From NCBI GenBank assembly GCA_036522495.1, contig DATDFS010000272.1:1-12675 (forward strand): a stretch of 12,675 nucleotides of DNA. Direction: 5' to 3'. The DNA comes from Nitrososphaera_A sp036522495 (GTDB lineage Archaea; Thermoproteota; Nitrososphaeria; Nitrososphaerales; Nitrososphaeraceae). A program made the position numbers and the translations under genes. Positions within the stretch are counted from its first letter, which is position 1. Every line of letters begins with the position of its first letter. Shown piece by piece: positions 6,902 to 12,461 of the stretch. The notes under the pieces were generated by a model, which was given only the letters and a program-made list of their open reading frames with translations, was not told the origin of the DNA and made no database searches.

Positions 6902-7924
6902 ATGGCTGCGCAGGAAGATAAAATCAATTCTAGCTCTACGTCGTCAAATTATCAACGCCAGACATTACTTAGTCTGTATAATTCAGGAATCGCACGTGAT
7001 GTTATCTCTTGGCAGTTAGATATTAGCCTAGAAGAAGTTGATAAGATCATAGAGGAGGAGGAAGAAAGCAAAAAACAACAATCAGTAAGTGCAAAAAATG
7101 CATCGGAGATTTCATCTATAGGTAACTCATTCTATCTTGATGCCATCGTTAACATTGACTTGGTCATCAGAAACGCACAAACTAGAATGTGGAAAGCCTT
7201 AAAATCAGGAGGAGCTCAGTTTGACATTTCAATGGAGGAAACCGCTAAAATATTGAATAGATTTTCTAGATCAAAAGTCACTTTTGTAATTTTGCATATT
7301 GATCTTGTGGGATCTACTCAACTATCGATGACCTTACCTCTTGACAGGCTCACGACTATAATTCAAACATTTACTCAGGAAATGTCCATGATAATAGCGT
7401 TGTACGGTGGCTATGTGCTAAAGTATATAGGAGATGCAATTCTTGCATTCTTTATAACGAATTCAGATAATAATAAAGACGATAGTTGTCAAAGACAACA
7501 GGATCAGCTGTACCTGCCATGTATAAATGCAATTAATTGTGCTAGATCTATGATAAAAGTGATTGAGAATGGTATTAACCCAATTCTCAATCAATATGAT
7601 TATCCTGAAATGGGTGTACGTGTTGGAATAGACGTTGGTGAAATTGCATTGATACAATATGGCTGGGATTTACATATACTCGATGAAAAACAAATAGTTA
7701 AAGAACCACACCACGATATTCTAGGTTATACTGTTAACGTGGCAGTAAAAATGACTAGCCTTGCAAAGCCTAATGGCCTAGTCGTTGGCCAATCGGTATA
7801 CCACATCCTAGATGAAAAACAAAAGTCCACGTTCGAAATACTGAACATTAATTCAGATGCCTGGAGTTATATGGACGAGAAGTCAGGAACTATTTATCAA
7901 GTTTATAGCAGCAAGCAACAGTGA
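6902..7924 (+). CDS. HTH-linked class III nucleotide cyclase, copy 1
   Basis: This 340-residue protein has an N-terminal HTH-like segment (about 17-52: YQRQTLLSLYNSGIARDV followed by a second helix), an acidic/Ser linker, a conserved helical segment (about 78-125, with NIDLVIRNAQ and FDISMEET), then a class III cyclase catalytic domain (about 127-338). Active-site elements visible: metal-binding Asp134 in HIDLVGST and Asp178 in LKYIGDAILAFF, adenine-selecting Lys174 and Asp272, and transition-state Asn279 in DILGYTVNVAVKM. The usual transition-state arginine is Lys283. A Ser/Asn/Asp/Gln-rich insert (about 186-203) separates two core strands. Class III enzymes are dimers that make cAMP from ATP. 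No membrane segment is present, so the protein is cytoplasmic and could couple a nucleotide signal to DNA or protein binding through the HTH. It is clearly paralogous to the gene at 10560-11624. Start ATG 6902 fits the TATA-like element upstream. Domain assignment is firm; activity is uncertain because of the Arg-to-Lys change. Confidence 0.88.
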   Translation: MAAQEDKINSSSTSSNYQRQTLLSLYNSGIARDVISWQLDISLEEVDKIIEEEEESKKQQSVSAKNASEISSIGNSFYLDAIVNIDLVIRNAQTRMWKALKSGGAQFDISMEETAKILNRFSRSKVTFVILHIDLVGSTQLSMTLPLDRLTTIIQTFTQEMSMIIALYGGYVLKYIGDAILAFFITNSDNNKDDSCQRQQDQLYLPCINAINCARSMIKVIENGINPILNQYDYPEMGVRVGIDVGEIALIQYGWDLHILDEKQIVKEPHHDILGYTVNVAVKMTSLAKPNGLVVGQSVYHILDEKQKSTFEILNINSDAWSYMDEKSGTIYQVYSSKQQ

Positions 7925-8090
7925 GAGACAAAATTTGTGGCTTACATTCTCTTCGATATAATTTGCAGTACCTCTTATCCATTCGGATCTCAAAATTTGT
8001 TCATAAAATGCTTCTACTATTTCAACCGACAGCAAAATTTTCAGGGTTTCATGAAAAATTGAAAAGATGAAAAATGACGGGTTAAGTATT

Positions 8091-8100
8091 ACTATATATC
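8091..8100 (+). promoter_or_regulatory. TATA-like element for the methyltransferase gene
   Basis: ACTATATATC is centred about 51 nt before the ATG at 8147 and predicts transcription starting near 8121, with a leader of about 25 nt. Confidence 0.45.
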
Positions 8101-8120
8101 TTAGCTACTCTAGTTAAATA

Positions 8121-8132
8121 GGTAAAATTACC
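8121..8132. promoter_or_regulatory. Inverted repeat at predicted transcription start
   Basis: GGTAA and TTACC are separated by two A residues. The repeat coincides with the start site predicted from the TATA-like element at 8091-8100, a position where a repressor could act. Only 5-bp arms, so chance occurrence is possible. Confidence 0.3.
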
Positions 8133-8146
8133 CATCTTCTCTGATA

Positions 8147-9064
8147 ATGCTTTTGACTGATCTGCTCGTATTATTTGTATCTACCCTTAGACGCCATGAA
8201 CGCGACGTTATTAATCTTTACAATTCGCTTTCAGGGCTAATGCAAATTACAACTGGAGGAAATATGCTCAATTTTGGATACTGGGACGACAAGACTAAAA
8301 ATCCTTTGCAGGCACAATATGCACTCTCTACTATGATTGGAGAATTTGCTTCCTTGCAGACAGCAAGAACGTTGATAGATGTTGGAAGCGGATATTCTGC
8401 TCCTGCATTTCACTGGAATTCACAATATAATTCCCTGAGAACCCTGTGTATAAATATAAATTTCCAACAATTGAAGATTGCTGATGCTGTCAAGTCGAAA
8501 AGTCAAAGAATAGATCATGGCATTGCACTAGTCTCTCTTAAGAATTCAAGAGGTGATAATATAAATCATATAAATGCAACTTCCACAATATTACCCGTTA
8601 GAAATAATTCTGTAGACAGAGTAATTGCTTTTGAATCTGCTCAGCATTTTAAACCATTAGTACGATTTATACAAGAATCTAATAGAGTTTTGGAACGCTC
8701 CGGCCTCATAGTGATAGCATTGCCAGTTATAACAAATTCCTCTAATTTGTCATCATTGCCAGTATTTGTAAAACTTGGAATACTGTCTTTAACCTGGGCC
8801 TCAGAACACTACCAATTAGAATATGTTAAATCAATGATGAAAACTCAAGGTTTCCAAATCAAAGATATCGAGCATATAGGCTCAAACGTGTATGGGCCAT
8901 TAGCTAGTTATTATATTGAGAACAGAGAAAAACTAAGGAACATAATTATTAAAGAGTACCCAAAGTTTCTTGAAACTATTCTTTATAGATCACTTTTGGA
9001 TATGAAGGCTGCCTATCATCATGGAGTTATTGATTATATCTTATTGAAGGCTAAAAAAACGTGA
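8147..9064 (+). CDS. Class I SAM-dependent methyltransferase
   Basis: This 305-residue protein has the Rossmann-type methyltransferase core. Residues 36-47 give TGGNMLNFGYWD, a segment seen ahead of the core in the tocopherol/sterol/small-molecule O-, N- or C-methyltransferase group. Motif I is LIDVGSGYSAPA (76-87), binding SAM; a later strand gives STILPVRNNSVDRVIAFESAQHF (145-168), and motif post-II/III is NRVLERSGLIVIALP (179-193). The C-terminal third is helical and probably covers the substrate. No membrane segment or signal peptide is obvious, although the first 12 residues are hydrophobic. Substrate cannot be told from sequence; quinone, lipid or phosphoethanolamine-like acceptors are all possible. 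It is 222 bases downstream of cyclase copy 1 with its own TATA-like element, so probably separately transcribed. ATG 8147 is the first start; a shorter start near residue 32 (Met-Gln-Ile) would remove a helix that looks native. Confidence 0.9.
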   Translation: MLLTDLLVLFVSTLRRHERDVINLYNSLSGLMQITTGGNMLNFGYWDDKTKNPLQAQYALSTMIGEFASLQTARTLIDVGSGYSAPAFHWNSQYNSLRTLCININFQQLKIADAVKSKSQRIDHGIALVSLKNSRGDNINHINATSTILPVRNNSVDRVIAFESAQHFKPLVRFIQESNRVLERSGLIVIALPVITNSSNLSSLPVFVKLGILSLTWASEHYQLEYVKSMMKTQGFQIKDIEHIGSNVYGPLASYYIENREKLRNIIIKEYPKFLETILYRSLLDMKAAYHHGVIDYILLKAKKT

Positions 9065-9278
9065 AATGATTTTTCTGTCTGATGACTCCGTACGGCATGT
9101 TTCTTAACATATCATAAGTCGGATAGGTGTATTTTTTATCTTTTGTCTGATCAATGGGTAAGGTAAGATATATGATATTCAAAATCAGAATCATCTATTA
9201 CAGCCAGTATCTTGCAATTATTTCACAGCATTAAGATATGATATTTTTACTCCATAATAATAAGACATTTAGTTCTCA

Positions 9279-9437
9279 TTATTCTCTATAAAATTCTGCA
9301 GATGCTAATTCTTCATCGCCCTTTGGAAAAATCTCGTAAAACGCAACTTTAGTATCGATTATTTTTAACCTAAAATTGCATAGCGCTGATAGCCATGACT
9401 CCGAAAGTGAAAGATGAGCGTGCAACTCAGAGAGCAT
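9279..9437 (-). CDS. Possible small protein, unknown
   Basis: A 52-residue frame runs from ATG 9437 to TAA 9279-9281, with an in-frame stop ten codons upstream. It begins MLSELHAHLSLSESWLSALC, continues with a basic/hydrophobic strand (FRLKIIDTKVAFYEIF) and ends in an acidic tail (GDEELASAEFYRE). Amino-acid balance looks protein-like, and the helix-strand-helix alternation is sensible, but no motif, promoter or operon partner supports it. It could be a real small gene, the remnant of a longer one, or chance. Confidence 0.3.
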   Translation of the reverse strand: MLSELHAHLSLSESWLSALCNFRLKIIDTKVAFYEIFPKGDEELASAEFYRE

Positions 9438-9620
9438 GTATAGGATAGTTAGTCTATCTCATTCGATATCAATTATTCAAGGTCAAAGAGTCCTTTTTTT
9501 TGAAAGATCATTTCAACAAGAACATGTTTTTGCATTTTTTATAGGGAGGATAAGTTATGACAAGCTGTTTTATTGGCTAAGTTGTTTGTGCACCGCGCAA
9601 TGTGCATCTCTCATTTCAGA

Positions 9621-9639
9621 ACGAGATAATTGATCTCGT
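9621..9639. repeat. Perfect 7-bp inverted repeat with 5-base loop
   Basis: Arms ACGAGAT and ATCTCGT flank AATTG. It lies in non-coding DNA about 80 bases from the end of the C2H2 gene. Role unknown; a binding site or transcript stem are both possible. Confidence 0.4.
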
Positions 9640-9716
9640 GAGGTATCTCTAAGTGGCATATTTGTGAGGCACTCTTAAATCTGGATGCTCAATATAAAAA
9701 GAATCAGGTGTTCATC

Positions 9717-9899
9717 TTAGGAGAGTGACTTTTTCTTCCTTTCTCCTCTGCCTGAATGAGCTTTCTTTACATGGACGTTTAGCCTATCTTTATTTTCGAA
9801 ATGCATACTACATTCTTTGCATTTGACAATATTTTTATTATTGTTATCAACTTTTTCTTCTTTGGCTTTTCTTTTAAATAGCTGCTTTATCAATGACAT
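9717..9899 (-). CDS. Single C2H2 zinc-finger small protein
   Basis: This 60-residue protein has a basic N-terminal helix (about 1-16, SLIKQLFKRKAKEEK), then one canonical C2H2 finger: Cys27-x2-Cys30-x12-His43-x4-His48, within KCKECSMHFENKDRLNVHVK and AH. The hydrophobic positions of the finger (Phe at the +5 position after the second Cys region and Leu before the first His) are kept, and a basic tail (GRGERKKKS) follows. Single-finger C2H2 proteins are known in archaea, including Nitrososphaeria, as presumed nucleic-acid or protein-binding factors; DNA binding with one finger usually needs the flanking basic residues seen here. A strong TATA match lies 28 nt before the ATG, so the transcript is probably leaderless, which fixes the start. 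It stands alone in a gene-poor stretch. Molecular target unknown. Confidence 0.85.
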   Translation of the reverse strand: MSLIKQLFKRKAKEEKVDNNNKNIVKCKECSMHFENKDRLNVHVKKAHSGRGERKKKSLS

Positions 9900-9921
9900 T
9901 TCTTACAATTACAAAATTATC

Positions 9922-9932
9922 TTTATATAAAT
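9922..9932 (-). promoter_or_regulatory. TATA box of the C2H2 gene
   Basis: On the minus strand ATTTATATAAA is centred 28 nt before the ATG at 9899, which places the transcription start at or next to the start codon. This is the clearest promoter in the window and supports leaderless expression. Confidence 0.6.
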
Positions 9933-10121
9933 TTGACCCTCAAAAAAAGTAGCATATTATTCTTTAATAATTCGATAGTAAGTGTGATACAATATTTTTT
10001 CTATCAATTTTATAAAAAAAAGAATCGTTTAAACTGTTATTTCAGATATATTCTATTCATGTGAGATCGTTTTTTATCCTGAATTTCGGTAATAGAACGT
10101 TGTGGAATAAAAGTAATATCA

Positions 10122-10290
10122 ATGTTACAAGAAAGGAAAAAAAGGCAAATGCCTATAGGTGAACAAAGGACCATCAGCTTATATCATGGGGAGTATTGTA
10201 GTATGAAATGTTCGCTTCAATGTGGATCAAAAAGATAGGCGTTGATGTAGATCAAAACAAAAAAAGAGGTATCCTTATCATTATATTTCA
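10122..10290 (+). pseudogene. Possible relic of an HTH-cyclase N-terminus
   Basis: A 38-codon frame from ATG 10122 contains GEQRTISLYHGEYC before a stop at 10236-10238; the shifted frame from about 10202 continues as YEMFASMWIKKIGVDVDQNK. The first piece resembles the EQRKTIVNLYDSG of cyclase copy 2 (10560-11624) and the QRQTLLSLYNSG of copy 1, and the shared DNA word CTTCAATGTGGAT near 10214 resembles CTTCAGATGGAT at the matching place in copy 2. This suggests the broken start of a third member of the family. The match is short and found by eye, so it may be chance. Confidence 0.3.
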
Positions 10291-10390
10291 GGAAGAGAGT
10301 ATTTAGATTGTGATCAATGGTTCTGGCAACATTCCAAATAGATGATAGTTATCTATGGAAGCAATTTTCAGGCTACACGAGTTACAGAGC

Positions 10391-10408
10391 GAGGTATACA
10401 TATACCTC
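10391..10408. repeat. Perfect 8-bp inverted repeat
   Basis: GAGGTATA and TATACCTC are separated by two bases (CA). It lies between two gene relics. It could be an old operator of one of them or a short stem in RNA; its near-continuous palindrome and TATA core recall the metH-upstream palindrome in form but not in sequence. Confidence 0.4.
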
Positions 10409-10444
10409 ACATAATGTGTGTTGCAAGCAAAACAGATGACAAAA

Positions 10445-10543
10445 TCATTGTAATTGGTTATCTTGTAGAGTTACTTGTAACTTTAAATTAACGTCAGGCT
10501 CATCATCGACTACCAAGATTTTCTTCGAGGTTGACAGACCCGG
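10445..10543 (-). pseudogene. Response-regulator receiver domain relic (5' end only)
   Basis: The 32-residue frame between two stops reads SKKILVVDDEPDVNLKLQ followed by VTLQDNQLQ and TGA. KILVVDDEPDV is the hallmark first strand and acidic pair of CheY-like receiver domains; the two aspartates bind Mg and the later phosphorylated Asp would be about 45 residues on. Nothing after the stop continues the domain in any frame that I can see, and there is no start codon before the motif, so only a fragment of the gene remains. Two-component regulators are numerous in soil Nitrososphaeria. The relic begins 16 bases past the end of cyclase copy 2 and points the same way, so the two may once have been neighbours in one unit. 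Confidence 0.65.
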
Positions 10544-10559
10544 TCATCATTCTGGGACG

Positions 10560-11624
10560 TCAATTCAGGCTACTATCAATATTATACTCTTTGTCTTCGA
10601 TTTTATTTATACTACCATACATGTGGTAAATACCTCCAGTATTGTTACTCATATAATCCCAAACTAGTGGGCTTATTGGCAAAATTCGAAATGTAGACTT
10701 TTGTCTATCTTCTAGTATATCATATATTAATTGACCTATTACAATCTGATCTGGTTTTGCGAACGCAGTCATTTTGGCTGCAATGCTTATGGTATAACCC
10801 AAAATGTCAAAATGAGGATCTTTCAGAACAATCTTTCCGTCTAGTGTATGTGTATCCCATCCAAATTGCACGACAGCATTTTCACCGACATCGATACCAA
10901 TTCTTACACTTAATTCAGGATAGTCGTATTGGTTGAGAATAGGGTTAATTCCCTGACAAACAACTTTGATCATTGAACATGCACACTCTACGGCATTAAT
11001 GCACCGCAGGAAAAGATTATCTGAGGAGGAGGAATCTACAACAAAAAATGCTAAAATTGCATCGCCTACATATTTTAGCGGATATCCACCATATGCCGAA
11101 ATAATCAATGACATTTCTTGTGTAAATGACTGAATTATTGTTGCAAGCCTGCTTACAGGAAGAGTCATTGATAACTTGGTAGAATCCACAAGATCAATAT
11201 AGAGAATTACAAAAGTAGCCTTAGATTCTGCATGCTCCTTAAGAGTATTCTGTGTCTCTTCCATTGAAATATCAAAACCAGACTTTACCTTCAGAGCCTT
11301 CCATGTACTTGATTGTGCATGCTTTATAGCATAATCGATATTAACAGCTTTATCAAGGTGGAGTTTACCAATTAGTGGAAGATCATCGTATTTTTTGGCT
11401 CCTGCAGTTGGCAAGGACGTTGGGGTATTTTTCTTGTTTTCCTGATTCTTTTTCTCCACGGCTCCTTTTCCTCTTTTTACTTCCTCTATGATTTGAAGAA
11501 CCTTGTCTTCGCTCAAATCCATCTGAAGTGCTATTACCTCCGGAACGATTCCTGAATCATACAAGTTTACAATAGTTTTTCTTTGTTCTATAACCAATTG
11601 ATATGGCCTCCCCCATATAACCAC
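10560..11624 (-). CDS. HTH-linked class III cyclase-like protein, copy 2
   Basis: A 354-residue paralogue of the protein at 6902-7924 with the same order: HTH-like segment (about 11-48, EQRKTIVNLYDSGIVPEV then IALQMDLSEDKVLQIIEE), basic/Asn-rich linker (49-80), conserved helical segment (88-133, with FDISMEET) and class III cyclase domain (137-338), plus a charged C-terminal tail. Metal-binding Asp144 (YIDLVDST) and Asp188 (LKYVGDAI), and base-selecting Lys184 and Asp273, are kept. The transition-state pair is not: DILGYTISIAAKM has Ser280 for Asn and Lys284 for Arg, and the Gly of the first motif is Asp147. It may be a weak or inactive cyclase, a nucleotide sensor, or the partner half of a heterodimer. 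The start is GTG at 11624, supported by a TATA-like element 24-25 nt upstream, implying a leaderless message. No membrane segment. Orientation is opposite to copy 1. Confidence 0.87.
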   Translation of the reverse strand: MVIWGRPYQLVIEQRKTIVNLYDSGIVPEVIALQMDLSEDKVLQIIEEVKRGKGAVEKKNQENKKNTPTSLPTAGAKKYDDLPLIGKLHLDKAVNIDYAIKHAQSSTWKALKVKSGFDISMEETQNTLKEHAESKATFVILYIDLVDSTKLSMTLPVSRLATIIQSFTQEMSLIISAYGGYPLKYVGDAILAFFVVDSSSSDNLFLRCINAVECACSMIKVVCQGINPILNQYDYPELSVRIGIDVGENAVVQFGWDTHTLDGKIVLKDPHFDILGYTISIAAKMTAFAKPDQIVIGQLIYDILEDRQKSTFRILPISPLVWDYMSNNTGGIYHMYGSINKIEDKEYNIDSSLN

Positions 11625-11642
11625 TTGTCACGTCCTAATAAT

Positions 11643-11652
11643 AATATATATT
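11643..11652 (-). promoter_or_regulatory. TATA-like element deciding the GTG start of copy 2
   Basis: On the minus strand AATATATATT is centred about 24 nt before the GTG at 11624, so transcription would begin at the start codon. This favours GTG 11624 over the downstream TTG at residue 10. Confidence 0.5.
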
Positions 11653-11689
11653 CTCTAATAAAAAGCTCTTTTCAGCAGATTCAATCTCA

Positions 11690-11989
11690 TTAGATCAGCT
11701 TTTCAGACATTGAAGCAACAAGCAAGCTCTGATACAATTTCTTTGCACGTTCTTCAGTGAATTCTATATCCTTGACTTTTTGCTTGCTCTTATTTTGATT
11801 GTTCCTGCTGTCTGAATTTGATGTATCGAGACACGCTTCATTTTCTTGTATTCCTTCCCACACTCAATACAAGCATCTTCAAAAAATGTCTGTGAACAGG
11901 ACAGCTTGTCATACGCTAGCAAACTTCTTACTTTATCACATTGCTTGAAGATTGGTCTAACTGAAGGGGTTTTGGTCAACCCCAAACAT
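11690..11989 (-). pseudogene. Small cysteine-containing protein gene, apparently frameshifted
   Basis: A frame from TTG 11985 to a stop at 11764-11766 gives 73 residues with KLSCSQTFFEDACIECGKEY, a possible zinc-binding CxxC. A different frame running to TAA 11690-11692 gives a convincing C-terminus (KQKVKDIEFTEERAKKLYQS then LLVASMSEKL). Joining the first to the second near 11800-11835 would make one protein of about 95-98 residues. A TATA-like TTTATAAA lies 28 nt before an ATG at 11987-11989, the expected place for a leaderless start, but that ATG is in the second frame and meets a stop after ten codons (MFGVDQNPFS). So up to two shifts may be needed. It could be a pseudogene, a sequencing error, or two separate short ORFs. 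I do not recognise the family. Confidence 0.45.
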
Positions 11990-12011
11990 AAGTTCGTTCT
12001 GAGCGGTTCAA

Positions 12012-12020
12012 TTTTATAAA
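12012..12020 (-). promoter_or_regulatory. TATA-like element upstream of the frameshifted small gene
   Basis: On the minus strand TTTATAAAAT is centred about 28 nt before the ATG at 11987-11989, consistent with leaderless transcription from that ATG. Confidence 0.4.
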
Positions 12021-12057
12021 TTTATTGTATCGAGAACAAGTCTTATTAAATTTAGAA

Positions 12058-12123
12058 TTATACTACTGTATAGGTAACTATCTATTATACTACTATTTAA
12101 GTCAGTACCAATTTACTACTGTA
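12058..12123. repeat. Three spaced TACTACT repeats between divergent genes
   Basis: TACTACT occurs at 12061, 12088 and 12114, spacing 27 and 26 bases. The first two extend to TTATACTACT, and the first and third to TACTACTGTA. The array sits in the AT-rich gap between the divergent small genes at 11989 (-) and 12213 (+). Even spacing near 26 bases (about two and a half helix turns) would suit repeated protein binding; the role is inferred. Confidence 0.4.
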
Positions 12124-12212
12124 ACAAGCTAGTGTATGCATCATATGTTAGTTTTAACTGAGGAAATGTGACCTAATGCTTTCAAATAGATAGCTGGCAG
12201 ATATAAGCATAA

Positions 12213-12461
12213 ATGACAAGATTGGTCGTTAGATATGGCTATGTTTGTCCAAACTGTGAAAAACATAGTATAAAGCGTGCCGCAATTTTGCCAGACCTGA
12301 AGAATTGTTTCTTCGAGTTTGTTTGTAGACGATTAACGGTTTACGACTGCTGTTGGTTTTGTAATTTTGAACACAAGAGGTTTCTGGATGCAAAGGAAAT
12401 CTCTACCTTTTCGGAATTAGATGAAATAGCAAGTCATAAAGATCAGACGGGTGACATATAG
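12213..12461 (+). CDS. Small four-cysteine (zinc-ribbon-like) protein
   Basis: The 82-residue protein has two cysteine pairs: CPNC near residue 12 (GYVCPNCEKHSIKR) and CWFC near residue 47 (TVYDCCWFCNFEHKRF), with further cysteines at about 32 and 38. Pairs about 32 residues apart are compatible with one zinc-ribbon site. A helical acidic tail follows (EISTFSELDEIASHKD). No membrane segment, signal or known family motif is recognised. The ATG at 12213 is the first start; a weak TATA-like word (CAAATAGATA) is about 25 nt upstream, compatible with a leaderless message. Its TAG stop shares one base with the GTG start of the next gene, so the two are probably translated from one transcript. Because the next product is membrane-anchored, this protein might assist or regulate it, which is inference only. 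Confidence 0.65.
   Translation: MTRLVVRYGYVCPNCEKHSIKRAAILPDLKNCFFEFVCRRLTVYDCCWFCNFEHKRFLDAKEISTFSELDEIASHKDQTGDI

Larger units (their letters stand above)
9065..9716. other. Gene-poor stretch with T-run and one doubtful small ORF
   Basis: About 650 bases lie between the methyltransferase stop and the C2H2 gene. A T-rich run (about 9130-9145, TATTTTTTATCTTTTG) 70 bases past the methyltransferase could terminate it, as archaeal termination uses T-tracts. One possible minus-strand small ORF (9279-9437) and one inverted repeat (9621-9639) are listed separately. The plus-strand frame 9436-9633 is judged non-coding. Confidence 0.4.
9933..10559. other. Gene-poor stretch with decayed gene fragments
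   Basis: About 625 bases hold no intact gene. A T-run at about 10068-10075, a possible HTH-cyclase relic on the plus strand, an inverted repeat and a response-regulator relic on the minus strand are listed separately. No RNA gene was recognised. Confidence 0.4.

Noticed and set aside
7463..7657. Minus-strand frame inside HTH-cyclase copy 1
   Set aside because: Fully contained in a strongly supported gene and of unlikely composition (Ile/Thr/Tyr runs).
9436..9633. Plus-strand frame of 65 codons with many Phe/Ser residues
   Set aside because: Low-complexity, T-run-driven hydrophobic composition; no promoter, motif or neighbour support.
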